Source of the DNA: CAIRTM01 sp963723235
GTDB lineage: Bacteria; Desulfobacterota; WTBG01; CAIYCZ01; CAIRTM01
Assembly: GCA_963723235.1 (NCBI GenBank)
Contig: CAVRPV010000010.1
Coordinates: 372,001 to 436,000 of the forward strand
Reading direction: 5' to 3'
DNA length: 64,000 nt
Numbering within the stretch: the first letter of the stretch is position 1; each line of letters opens with the position of its first letter. This document shows positions 36,453 through 44,955 of the stretch, piece after piece. The position numbers and the translations under genes are program-made. The notes under the pieces are model-generated. The model saw only the letters and a list, made by a program, of their open reading frames with translations. It ran no database searches and had not been told where the DNA came from.

Positions 36453-38192
36453 TTACTTTTTCTTCTTCTTGGGCATGTGAATCGCCTTGGCATCAACGTC
36501 AAGGGCTGCTTCCATGATTGATTCGGCAATCGTGGGATGCGCGTGAATCGTATGCGCGATTTCCTCAAACGTTGCTTCCATCTGAATGGCAAGGGCAATC
36601 TCATTGATCAGGTCGGTTGCATGCGGACCGAGAATAGCGGCACCGACAACTTCGCCGTATTTCTTCTCGGAGATGATCTTGACAAAGCCTTCGGTCTCAT
36701 TGATCACAAGGGCCTTACCGCAGCCCACGAACGGGAAGCGGCCAATTTCAAGCTCACCGTATTTTGCCTTGGCTTCCGCCTCAGTCATACCGACGCTGGC
36801 GACCTCGGGCGAGGTGTACACGCCGCGCGGCACTGAGCGGTAATCCATGCGGTGCTGCTTGCCGACACAGTTCACGGCCGCGGTTTCACCCTCAGCCGTA
36901 GCAACATGAGCCAGCATGTAATTGCCGATCACGTCGCCGATTGCGTAGATGCCCTTGACGCTGGTCTCGAGGTACTCATTGACCTTGACAAAGTTTTTCT
37001 CCATGGCGATGCCGGCCTTGTCAAGCCCGAGCCCTTCGGTGTAGGGCGAGCGGCCAACGGCCACCAGCACAAGGTCAACCTCTTTCTGCTGATCACCAAA
37101 GCTGACAACCTTCTTCTTGCCCTTGGCCTCGACTTTACTGACCGAAGCGGAGGTATGAATTTCAATGCCGGCCTTCTGGCACATGGCGCTGAACATCTTG
37201 GCTGCTTCGGGGTCTTCAGTGGGCAGGATCTGCGGCAGCATTTCAACAACCGTAACCGCTACTTCCATCTGGTTCATGATCTGGGCGAATTCCATGCCGA
37301 TAACGCCGCCGCCGATAATGAGCATGCTTTTGGGAAGTTTCTCAAGGTTCAAGGCTTCATCGGAGGTAATGCAGTTGGCAATGCCGTCAATCGGCACGCG
37401 TGAAGGAACAGAGCCGGTAGCGATGATGATCTTGTCGCACTTGATCTCTTCACCGGTTTCAGCAACCTTCACCAGGCCGGCGCTCACGATCTGACCGGTG
37501 CCCTTGATGATCTTCATGCCGTGGCTTTTCAAGATGCCGCCCAGGCCGCCGACCAGCTGCTTTACAACCGTATTCTTGCGGGCCATGACTGCCGGGAAGT
37601 CAATTTTGACATCGCCGATAGTGATACCAAAAGTTTTGGCTTCCTTGGCATGCTTGTACATGCCGGAGGACTGCAGCAGCGCCTTGGTGGGGATACAACC
37701 ACGGTTCAGGCAGGTGCCGCCGAACTCATCCTTTTCAATGATCGTAACTTTTGCGCCCAGCTGTGCAACCCGGATAGCAGCCGGGTAACCGCCCGGACCA
37801 CCACCAATAACCACCACGTGGGTATCACCAGCTGCGGCAGCAGGGGCTGCAGCAGCTGCGGGAGCACCGCCAGCTGCGGGGGCCGGGGCAGCTGCGGCAG
37901 CAGGAGCTGCAGCAGCTGCGGGAGCACCGCCGGCAGCAAGACTGTCAAGTTCGGCCTTGTCAGCTGCAATCTGCGCAATGAGCTCAGCAACCGGAACTTC
38001 CTCTTCGGCCTTCACGATAATGTGCAGCAGGCCTGTTGCCGGTGCCTCAACTTCATAGGTAATTTTTTCAGTCTCAACAACCAGCAGAATCGAGCCCTGC
38101 TTTACTTCACCGCCCTCGGCAGCTTTCCACTCTAAAATTTTACCGGTTTCCATTGTCAGCCCGAGTTTGGGCATGGTTACATTCGTTGCCAT
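36453..38192 (-). CDS. lpdA: Dihydrolipoyl dehydrogenase (E3) with N-terminal lipoyl domain
   Basis: A 579-residue fusion. Residues 1-85 are a lipoyl domain with the modified lysine K43 in ETEKITYE. A 40-residue Ala/Pro/Gly linker leads to the flavoprotein disulfide reductase. The FAD motif is VVVIGGGPGGYPAA, the redox-active cysteines are C161 and C166 in GGTCLNRGCIPTK, and HAHPTIAE near the C terminus supplies the His-Glu pair. It reoxidises dihydrolipoamide with NAD. The lipoyl domain differs from that of the E2 next door at only a handful of positions, pointing to duplication or gene conversion. AAGGAG precedes the ATG. The Lys-rich tail ends KKKKK. Confidence 0.95.
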   Translation of the reverse strand: MATNVTMPKLGLTMETGKILEWKAAEGGEVKQGSILLVVETEKITYEVEAPATGLLHIIVKAEEEVPVAELIAQIAADKAELDSLAAGGAPAAAAAPAAAAAPAPAAGGAPAAAAAPAAAAGDTHVVVIGGGPGGYPAAIRVAQLGAKVTIIEKDEFGGTCLNRGCIPTKALLQSSGMYKHAKEAKTFGITIGDVKIDFPAVMARKNTVVKQLVGGLGGILKSHGMKIIKGTGQIVSAGLVKVAETGEEIKCDKIIIATGSVPSRVPIDGIANCITSDEALNLEKLPKSMLIIGGGVIGMEFAQIMNQMEVAVTVVEMLPQILPTEDPEAAKMFSAMCQKAGIEIHTSASVSKVEAKGKKKVVSFGDQQKEVDLVLVAVGRSPYTEGLGLDKAGIAMEKNFVKVNEYLETSVKGIYAIGDVIGNYMLAHVATAEGETAAVNCVGKQHRMDYRSVPRGVYTSPEVASVGMTEAEAKAKYGELEIGRFPFVGCGKALVINETEGFVKIISEKKYGEVVGAAILGPHATDLINEIALAIQMEATFEEIAHTIHAHPTIAESIMEAALDVDAKAIHMPKKKKK

Positions 38193-38272
38193 CTAATCTA
38201 CTCCTTTATCACTATCGATTATTAATCATTAAATACTGCGGTGGTAATTCGATACCGAATTACCGAAGCGTT

Positions 38273-39662
38273 TTAGCCTGCCAATATCATCATCGGATCT
38301 TCCATGAACTGTTTCAGCGTCTGCATGAAACGACCTGCATCAGCACCGTCGATGGTACGATGATCATAGGTCAGCGCCAGATTCATCATCGGACGTATAA
38401 CGATCTGCCCGTTTACAACAACAGGCTTGTCTTTAATCGTACCGACACCCAGGATAGCATTTTCAGGCTGGTTAATGATGGCCGTGAAAATATCCGTACC
38501 GAACATACCCATGGCCGATACTGTAAAGGTTCCGCCGGTCATCTGAGCCGGTCCCAGCTTACCGGTGCGGCCCATATCGATGAGCGCAACACGGTCCTTG
38601 GCAACTTGAATAATGGACTTATTATCGGTATCCTTGATCACCGGCACCACGAGGCCTGCTTTAACAGCCATGGCCATACCAATATTGATCTCGTCCTGAA
38701 AGAGAATACCCTCGCCTTCGACCCAGCGGGTATTAATAACCGGATGCTGCCGGATGGCTTCAGCAGTAATCTTCAGCATAAAGTCTGTGATGGTTACGCG
38801 AATACCATGTTTCTTTTCGGTAGACTTCAGTATCTTCTCACGGAAGTCCTGAATAGCCGTGGCATCAATCTCGTACACCATATATGCCATGGCGGCTTCA
38901 TTGCAACTCTGCAGCATCTTGCGCGCGATAACCTTACGCATACCGGACAGCTTTTCCATACGATCTCCTTTAGCAACATCAGCAGGAGCAGCGGCTTTCT
39001 TATCAGAAGCAGCAGGTGCCTGCTTGGCTGCGGCGATGGCTTTCTCAACATCTTCCTTCATAATCTTGCCGTTAGCACCGGTGCCGGCAATGGAGGCCAG
39101 AGCAAGACCCGCTTCATCGGCCATTTTCTTCGCGACCGGGCTAATGCGCACCTTGTTAGATGCCAGGTAATTTTCAACATCCTCTTTGACGATACGTCCA
39201 TCAGGGCCGGTACCGGCAATCATGCTGATGTCAATGTCAGCCTCTTCAGCCAGCTTCTTTGCAAGCGGCGAGGCCATAACGCGCTCACCCGGGGCACGCG
39301 CAGCCGCCGGTGCGGATGCAGGCGCTGCGGCCTGAGCCGGAGCAGTTGCAGCCGGTGCAGGTGCAGCCGCTGCGGGTGCGTGCGGCTGCAGGCGCGCCGC
39401 CTGCTGCCAGAGCGTCAAGCTCGGCCTTGTCAGCTGCGATCTGCGCGATCAGCTCGGCAACCGGCACCTCCTCCTCGGCCTTTACAATGATGTTCAGCAA
39501 ACCGGAAGCGGGCGCTTCAACTTCATAGGTAATTTTTTCAGTTTCAACAACCAGCAGGATCTGGCCCTGCTTTACTTCACCGCCCTGAGCGACTTTCCAT
39601 TCCACGATCTTACCGGTTTCCATGGTAAGTCCCAGCTTGGGCATGGTTACATTTGTAGCCAT
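38273..39662 (-). pseudogene. Dihydrolipoamide acyltransferase (E2), one frameshift in the linker
   Basis: The first frame encodes a lipoyl domain (K43 in ETEKITYE) and an Ala/Pro linker. One extra G at 39380 (plus strand) breaks the frame; removing it joins LAAGGAPAAA to APAAAAPAPAATAPAQ and gives 462 residues. Two successive peripheral-subunit-binding domains follow: MASPLAKKLAEEADIDISMI and RISPVAKKMADEAGLALASI, each ending GTGxxGxIxKEDV. The catalytic domain (about 235-462) carries the DHRTIDGA active-site motif. Most E2 proteins have a single such binding domain. The indel lies in low-complexity GC-rich sequence, so a sequencing error is plausible. GGAG lies eight bases before the ATG. 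Confidence 0.85.
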
Positions 39663-39770
39663 TATTGATTCTCCATTTCTAAAAAAATTACAGGTAACTG
39701 TTCCTCAACCTTGCACTCAACAGAGCACATATGCCTGCTGCCGGCGTACACCCGCAGCAGGCACACGGTA

Positions 39771-40754
39771 TTATCCCATCAGACCTTTTACCTTGGCAAC
39801 AAGCTTATCGGCATTGGGCAGATAGTGCTTTTCCAGCAGCGGCTGGAAGGCGATGTGCGTAAACGGAGCAGCGCAGCGCACAACCGGAGCATCGAGCCAG
39901 TCAAACAGTTTTTCCTGGACAGAGGCTGCAATCTCAGCGCCGATACCCATGATTTCCTTGGCCTCATGGATAATGACCAGCCGGTTGGTTTTCTTGACTG
40001 ACTTGTAAATGTCTTCCATCGGCAGCGGGTTGACCGTGCACAGGTCAAGCAGCTCGGCATTGATGCCGTCGGCCTTCAGCTTGGCAACGGCCTTTTCAGC
40101 CTCAAGGAGCATGCGACCGACGCTGACGATCGTCACGTCGCTGCCCTCGTTTACCAGCTGAGCCTGGCCAATGGGTACCAGGTATTCATCAACCGGAATT
40201 TCCTGCTTGATCGTGTAGGATGACAGCGGCTCAATATACAGCACCGGGTTGTCATCGCGAATTGCCGACTTCATCAAGCCTTTTGCGGTATAGGAGTTGG
40301 AAGGCATAACAACCTTCATGCCGGGCATGCTTGCGAACCAGCCCTCAAGGGATGAGGAGTGATGCGGGCCGGCGCCGAAGCCGCCTGCAGTCATGGCACG
40401 CACGACAAAAGGCTGCTTGACCTGGCCGCCGAACATCCAGCGCATCTTCGATCCCTGATTGTAGAATTCTTCCACGGCCAGAGTAATAAAGTTCATGAAC
40501 ATAATTTCAGCAACCGGACGCAGACCCGAAGCGGCCGCTCCGCAGCACAAGCCCACAATCGCACCCTCGGAAATAGGTGTATCCACAGCGCGCTCCTTGC
40601 CAAACTCTGCCTGCAGGCCGCGTGTTACGCCAAACGGGCCGCCGGGGCCGCCGACATCCTCACCAACGATGAACACGTTAGGATCCCTGCGCATTTCTTC
40701 CGCAATCGCGTGATTAATCGCCCATTGCACATTGATTTTTTTCATTTCAGCCAT
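39771..40754 (-). CDS. 2-oxoacid/acetoin dehydrogenase E1 beta subunit
   Basis: A 327-residue transketolase-like E1 beta protein. It shows VFIVGEDVGGPGGPFGVTRGL, the cofactor-side DTPISEGAIVGLCCGAAASG, and HHSSSLEGWFASMPGMKVVMPS with the conserved histidines. The C-terminal domain holds VTIVSVGRMLLEAEKA and LLDLCTVNPLPMEDI. It forms an alpha2-beta2 E1 with the product of the gene just upstream, decarboxylating a 2-oxo acid or cleaving acetoin with thiamine diphosphate. GGAGG lies eight bases before the start. Family features do not settle pyruvate, branched-chain or acetoin use. Confidence 0.9.
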   Translation of the reverse strand: MAEMKKINVQWAINHAIAEEMRRDPNVFIVGEDVGGPGGPFGVTRGLQAEFGKERAVDTPISEGAIVGLCCGAAASGLRPVAEIMFMNFITLAVEEFYNQGSKMRWMFGGQVKQPFVVRAMTAGGFGAGPHHSSSLEGWFASMPGMKVVMPSNSYTAKGLMKSAIRDDNPVLYIEPLSSYTIKQEIPVDEYLVPIGQAQLVNEGSDVTIVSVGRMLLEAEKAVAKLKADGINAELLDLCTVNPLPMEDIYKSVKKTNRLVIIHEAKEIMGIGAEIAASVQEKLFDWLDAPVVRCAAPFTHIAFQPLLEKHYLPNADKLVAKVKGLMG

Positions 40755-40822
40755 CTATCGTTCCTCCAGTAAATAATGTATTCAAAGTCATATACGAACG
40801 TTCGGGAAACAACGCCGCCATT

Positions 40823-41782
40823 TTACGCAAGAATGTCCTTGTAGAGCTCCTCAACTTCGGGCATGGCGCTGGCGCGGGCAAACGCGACTGCGTCGACGAC
40901 TTCCTTCTTGGCAGCGTCCTTGATGGCCTGCATTTCCTTATCAGTCAGCACGCCCTCTTTTTTCAGTTTCTTTTCATACAGCACAATCGGGTCCTTTTTC
41001 TTCCACTCCTCAAGCTCGCCTTCAGGACGATAGTTGCAGGGGTCTCCTTCAAAATGACCATGATGACGATAGGTCTTGCACTCAAGAAGATACGGGCCCT
41101 TACCGTCACGGGCATGCTTGGCTGCCTTGGCAAATTCCTCATATACTTTTTCAACATCATTGCCGTCAATGGTGACACCGGGAGCGCCGTAGCCCGCAGC
41201 GCGGTCGGCAACGTTTTCAATCGCGATGTGAATCGATTTGGGGGTCATCTGCGCATAGAGGTTGATGTTGCAAACAAACACCAGCGGCAGTTTCAGCGTT
41301 GCGGCCATATTGAACGATTCATGAAACGCACCGGTTCCGGTGGCGCCTTCACCAAAAAATACTACGGTAATGTTTTTGGTTTTATTATACTTCTGGGCAA
41401 ACGCGGTACCGAGTGCGATGCGCATACCTTCACCCACGATACCGTTGGAACCCATGCAGCCGGTTTTAACATCGGCAAAATGCATGGAGCCGGCACGGCC
41501 CTTGCAACAGCCGTCGATGCGTCCGAACAACTCAGCCATCATGGGTTTAATCTGAGCGCCTTTGGCAATGATGCATCCGTGACCGCGGTGGGTCGTATAG
41601 ATGGCGTCTTCATTGGACAGATGCGAGCACACGCCGGCGGGTACAGCATCCTCGCCCTGCGACAGATGCAGAAAGCCCGGCATTTCTCCGCTGGCAAAAT
41701 TTGCCGTGGTTTCATCCTCAAAAATTCTCTGGCGAACCATGCGCGTGTACAGATCCATTTTTACATCTTTGCTGATTTTCAT
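40823..41782 (-). CDS. 2-oxoacid/acetoin dehydrogenase E1 alpha subunit
   Basis: A 319-residue E1 alpha protein. The thiamine diphosphate motif runs from GEG at 144-146 (GEGATGTGAFHESFNMA) to Asn172/174. RHHGHFEGDPCNYR resembles the phosphorylation-loop region of acetoin dehydrogenase AcoA, where RHHGHFEGD is typical. The short N terminus also suits AcoA or bacterial PDH alpha. That points to acetoin or a small 2-oxo acid as substrate, but it is only suggestive. GGAGG precedes the start. A gap of about 150 bases with a hairpin separates it from the MaoC gene upstream. Confidence 0.9.
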   Translation of the reverse strand: MKISKDVKMDLYTRMVRQRIFEDETTANFASGEMPGFLHLSQGEDAVPAGVCSHLSNEDAIYTTHRGHGCIIAKGAQIKPMMAELFGRIDGCCKGRAGSMHFADVKTGCMGSNGIVGEGMRIALGTAFAQKYNKTKNITVVFFGEGATGTGAFHESFNMAATLKLPLVFVCNINLYAQMTPKSIHIAIENVADRAAGYGAPGVTIDGNDVEKVYEEFAKAAKHARDGKGPYLLECKTYRHHGHFEGDPCNYRPEGELEEWKKKDPIVLYEKKLKKEGVLTDKEMQAIKDAAKKEVVDAVAFARASAMPEVEELYKDILA

Positions 41783-41863
41783 CGAGTATCCTCCACAAAG
41801 TAAACAGTACGGTAAATATTAAGAACACCTTCGGTGTAACATTGTCATAGTATGTAAAGACAG

Positions 41864-41886
41864 AGCCCCACTTGTTCCGGGGCTCC
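41864..41886 (-). terminator. Hairpin between the MaoC-like gene and E1 alpha
   Basis: gagcccc/ggggctc pairs across an eight-base loop, and on the minus strand is followed by tgtcttt. It is a weak terminator and may split the locus into an upstream acyl-CoA part and a downstream E1-E2-E3 part, or only reduce read-through. Confidence 0.5.
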
Positions 41887-41930
41887 GGCTGTTATGCCTG
41901 CAATACTGTAGTATATCAAAACCTCACACC

Positions 41931-42332
41931 TTACTTGATTTTTACGGTGCCTTTAACGCAGGGTTTTCCATCCTGATCCTGAATGGTCATGTCACAGATA
42001 AGGCTGTCGTTAGTCTTTTCACTTACTACCAGTACGCTGGAAATGGTCATACCGGGCTTTACCGGCGCGCGGAACTGCAAATCAATGGTAGTGCCGGGGT
42101 TAGGCCACTTGGTGCCCTGTACCGTACAAATCGCCTGCATCACGGGTTCGACATTAATAGTGCCGTGCGCAATAGTTCCACCGAACAGGGGATGGTCCTT
42201 CATTCCCTCGACATCAACATGCAGCGTATTGTAGTCGCCGCAGATATCGGCATACTCATTGATCAGGGCCTGCGTGACCGCCAGGGTTTTCGAGGGCAGT
42301 GTATCGCCTGTATTAAAACGTGCTGTATCCAT
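41931..42332 (-). CDS. MaoC-family hotdog dehydratase, catalytic-type subunit
   Basis: A 133-residue single hotdog protein. The hydratase-2 signature is present as YADICGDYNTLHVD, with the catalytic Asp and His in the positions of (R)-specific enoyl-CoA hydratases, followed by GGTIAHG. It presumably adds water to an enoyl-CoA, or removes it. A strong AGGAGG precedes the ATG. It starts 27 bases after a second hotdog gene lacking this signature, so the two probably form a heterodimer like other split MaoC hydratases (inference). Confidence 0.85.
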   Translation of the reverse strand: MDTARFNTGDTLPSKTLAVTQALINEYADICGDYNTLHVDVEGMKDHPLFGGTIAHGTINVEPVMQAICTVQGTKWPNPGTTIDLQFRAPVKPGMTISSVLVVSEKTNDSLICDMTIQDQDGKPCVKGTVKIK

Positions 42333-42359
42333 AGTGATACCTCCTGTTGCGCAAAAAGG

Positions 42360-42836
42360 TTATTTCATGGTCTTTGGAAGCATGAAGCTCATGACGATAT
42401 CAGCAATTTTAACACCGTCCTGGTTTTCGGCTGACATGTTGACATACAGGAACTTGGTTACCTTAACCACACCATCTTTTTCCTTGGAAACTTCCTTTTT
42501 GTCGGCAATAGAAAGCCTGGTGGTAATGGTGTCACCGATTTTAGCCGGGCTGTGAAATGTAATTTTATCGCCGGCGCGAACAGCCTGATCAATAAAAACC
42601 TTGCGATCCCAGCAAATACGCAGGCCGTAAATGTAGATCATACCCACGGGTACGGTTTCAGAACCGGTGTTGGGATCACCCATCAACCGGGCAAACTTTT
42701 CAACTTCAGGCTTGGTTATCCTATACGTGCCGCCGCCGCAGTCCCATCCGGACTGCATTTCAGCAAACGTCAAATCCGGAAGCAGTGTGTCTGGACCGAA
42801 ATTCGTAATGAGATCGGTGGTAAATTTTTGTTCCAT
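42360..42836 (-). CDS. MaoC/FAS1-type hotdog protein, non-catalytic-type subunit
   Basis: A 158-residue hotdog-fold protein with the N-terminal MaoC-like features ITKPEVEKFARLMGDPN, AGDKITFHSPAKIGDTIT and VTKFLYVNMSAENQDG. The Asp/His pair of the hydratase-2 motif is missing: the equivalent segment, RLMGDPNTGSE, has Asp but no following His. This suits a structural or acyl-chain-binding subunit paired with the catalytic-type subunit downstream. GGGAGG lies eight bases upstream of the ATG. It follows the acyl-CoA dehydrogenase gene on the same strand by 114 bases. Confidence 0.8.
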   Translation of the reverse strand: MEQKFTTDLITNFGPDTLLPDLTFAEMQSGWDCGGGTYRITKPEVEKFARLMGDPNTGSETVPVGMIYIYGLRICWDRKVFIDQAVRAGDKITFHSPAKIGDTITTRLSIADKKEVSKEKDGVVKVTKFLYVNMSAENQDGVKIADIVMSFMLPKTMK

Positions 42837-42950
42837 GGTGATCGCCTCCCTTATGCGTGTGGGTTACATTCCGTGTGTCATTTCTCACCATCAGCCGCCG
42901 GAAAATAAAATGCTCCCCCGCCCCTGAGAGCGGGAGAGCAGCGAAGCTCC

Positions 42951-44204
42951 CTAGTAGGATTTCTTCTGTCCCAGCATGACCTGTCCGATGAAGCTCCTGG
43001 ACATTTCATTGGTGATCGGCGCGAACACCAGCTGACGAATATCGCGATAGTAGCGCTGGATGTGATATTCCATGGTGAAACCGTAACCGGCCAGGATTCT
43101 CATAGCACGATCGGTACAACGGAAAGCCGCGTCTGAGGTATACATCTTGGCCATGCTGGCGATGACGCCAACAGACGGATCAGTAGGATTATTAGCCTGC
43201 ATCCAGGCAGCCTTGTAGGTGATCAGGCGTGACAACTCGATCTCGGTAGCCATGTCGGCCAGCTGATGCTGAATTGCCTGAAACTGACCAATGGGTTTGC
43301 CGAATGCTTCGCGCTCCATTGCATACTGGTTGGCTTCCTCGAGACAGCCCTGCGCAAGTCCCACACAGATTGCGGCACAAACGATGCGCTCGTTATTCAA
43401 GGTTGAAACCAGGCTGTACCAGCCCTTGCCTCTTTCGCCAAGCAATGCTTCCTTGGGAATCTTCACATCTTCGTAGGCAACCTCAAAGGATGCCAGGATG
43501 TGACTACCCAGCTTTTTGATCTTGTTGTAGGTAAGACCCTTACAAAACTTCTGGCCTAACAGGGGGCCATCGATTTCCTGCTTGCCGGGGTTATCGCGGT
43601 CGATCAGGAACATGGACAGACCCTTGGCCGGTTTGCCCTCGACATCATCGGTGCGGGCGATAAAAACGATGGTGTTGGCAGCATGCAGACCCGTGGTAAA
43701 AATCTTGTTTCCGTTGGCAAGATAGGAACCATCCGGCTGTTGAACCGCACGGGATTTGAGAGCGCCGAGAATATCGGTACCACCGCCGGGCTCGGTCAGC
43801 GAAAGCGCAAAGTTCCAGTCACCGGCAATCAGCTTGGGCAGATATGTGTTTTTCTGCTCATCGGTTCCGTAGTGCAGAATGGACATACCGCCGAAGCATA
43901 CGCCGGTCAGATACGCCAGACCCATAGCGGAAAAGCTGTTTGAAATCTCTTCGGTAATCAGGGTCTCGTCAACGATGTTACCGCCGGTTCCGCCGTACTC
44001 TTCGGGGAAACAGGCACCCAGAATACCTTCGTCACCAAGCTTTTTCCAGACATCAACCGGAAAATGGTTTTCCTCGTCCCATTCACCGATCTTTTCCTTG
44101 GGGCATTCCTTTTCCTTGAACTTCTTGAGCATATCGATCATCATCTTACGCTCTTCGCTCAGCCCAAACTCGGTCGGGATCAGATAATCTGCCTGTAAAC
44201 TCAT
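42951..44204 (-). CDS. Acyl-CoA dehydrogenase (isovaleryl/long-chain-type catalytic base)
   Basis: A 417-residue FAD enzyme. FAD and substrate motifs are clear: LSLTEPGGGTDILG (about 134-147), NGNKIFTTGLHAANTIV, REAFGKPIGQFQAIQHQLADM and ILAGYGFTMEYHIQRYYRDIRQ. Where most family members have the catalytic Glu in EGT, this protein has APIT (Pro396). Instead Glu272 in LNNERIV aligns with the catalytic Glu of isovaleryl-CoA and long-chain acyl-CoA dehydrogenases. A branched or long acyl-CoA substrate is therefore plausible. AAAGGAG precedes the ATG. It heads the reverse-strand locus that continues with two hotdog hydratase genes and the E1-E2-E3 genes. Confidence 0.9.
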   Translation of the reverse strand: MSLQADYLIPTEFGLSEERKMMIDMLKKFKEKECPKEKIGEWDEENHFPVDVWKKLGDEGILGACFPEEYGGTGGNIVDETLITEEISNSFSAMGLAYLTGVCFGGMSILHYGTDEQKNTYLPKLIAGDWNFALSLTEPGGGTDILGALKSRAVQQPDGSYLANGNKIFTTGLHAANTIVFIARTDDVEGKPAKGLSMFLIDRDNPGKQEIDGPLLGQKFCKGLTYNKIKKLGSHILASFEVAYEDVKIPKEALLGERGKGWYSLVSTLNNERIVCAAICVGLAQGCLEEANQYAMEREAFGKPIGQFQAIQHQLADMATEIELSRLITYKAAWMQANNPTDPSVGVIASMAKMYTSDAAFRCTDRAMRILAGYGFTMEYHIQRYYRDIRQLVFAPITNEMSRSFIGQVMLGQKKSY

Positions 44205-44565
44205 GCTGGTTCTCCTTTCTGCTGGTTAAAAAACATTTAAATTTTGTGCCAGCCCGTGGGCTTTATCTTTCACACCATAGCTTAATTGGTATAAAAGATG
44301 GCACAATACATGCCAAAACTGCGTCGCACTGAGCGACTAATTTAAAAAGCAATTTCAGGTACTTAAAATTTGAACAGTACAGGGCATTAGGACTTTGTCA
44401 TTTTTGCTCTGACATTATGACAAAACCGGTTTTATCGCGCATGAGCTTCTGTCAAGGTGGCAATTGCGGTGTCGCACGCACTGCGCTGCATTGCAGGCCC
44501 TAGTCAAGCGTTTTTGATAGCACTCCACTTTTTTTTTGTCAAGGAATTAACCATCCAGGATGATG
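44205..44565. other. Upstream region of the acyl-CoA dehydrogenase locus
   Basis: No gene is visible in these 361 bases. They should hold the locus promoter on the minus strand, but I could not find a convincing -35/-10 pair. Two symmetric sequences stand out: TTTGTCAT at 44394-44401 with its inverted copy ATGACAAA at 44417-44424, and directly overlapping its end the perfect palindrome AAAACCGGTTTT at 44422-44433. They could be regulator-binding sites; this rests on symmetry alone. Confidence 0.35.
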
Positions 44566-44883
44566 TTATTTTGTGACCTCTGCTATCCAGCGAAGATAAT
44601 CCGGGGCTGCGGCCGCAATCGGAACAAAAACAATTTCAGGCACGCTGTAGCTGTGCAGGCGCTTTACTTCCTCGGCAAGTTCGTCGAAACAAGCGGCGGT
44701 TGTTTTGGCCGTAAAGAGAATTTCGGGCTCATCGCAGACACGGCCATCCCACCAGTACAGGGAGCGTATTTCAGAGATGATCTGTACGCAGGCAGCCAGG
44801 CGCTTTTCCACTAAAGCACGACCGATGCGTTCGGCTTCATCACGATTTGCTGCGGTCATGAACACAATGCCACTGTCCGACAT
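44566..44883 (-). CDS. cutA: CutA divalent-cation tolerance protein
   Basis: A 105-residue CutA1 protein, normal length. Motifs: VFMTAANRDEAERIGRALVE, LAACVQIISEIRSLYWWDG, EILFTAKT and LHSYSVPEIVFVPI. The family forms very stable trimers with a ferredoxin-like fold. It was linked to copper tolerance in Escherichia coli, though the direct role is unclear. It ends the argS-SPOR-cutA run on the minus strand. Confidence 0.93.
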   Translation of the reverse strand: MSDSGIVFMTAANRDEAERIGRALVEKRLAACVQIISEIRSLYWWDGRVCDEPEILFTAKTTAACFDELAEEVKRLHSYSVPEIVFVPIAAAAPDYLRWIAEVTK

Positions 44884-44955
44884 ATTGTTATCCTGACTGT
44901 TGAAGAAATCCCACCGGGTCCAGAGGGCTATTCACATGCTCTGCGGTGCTATTCT

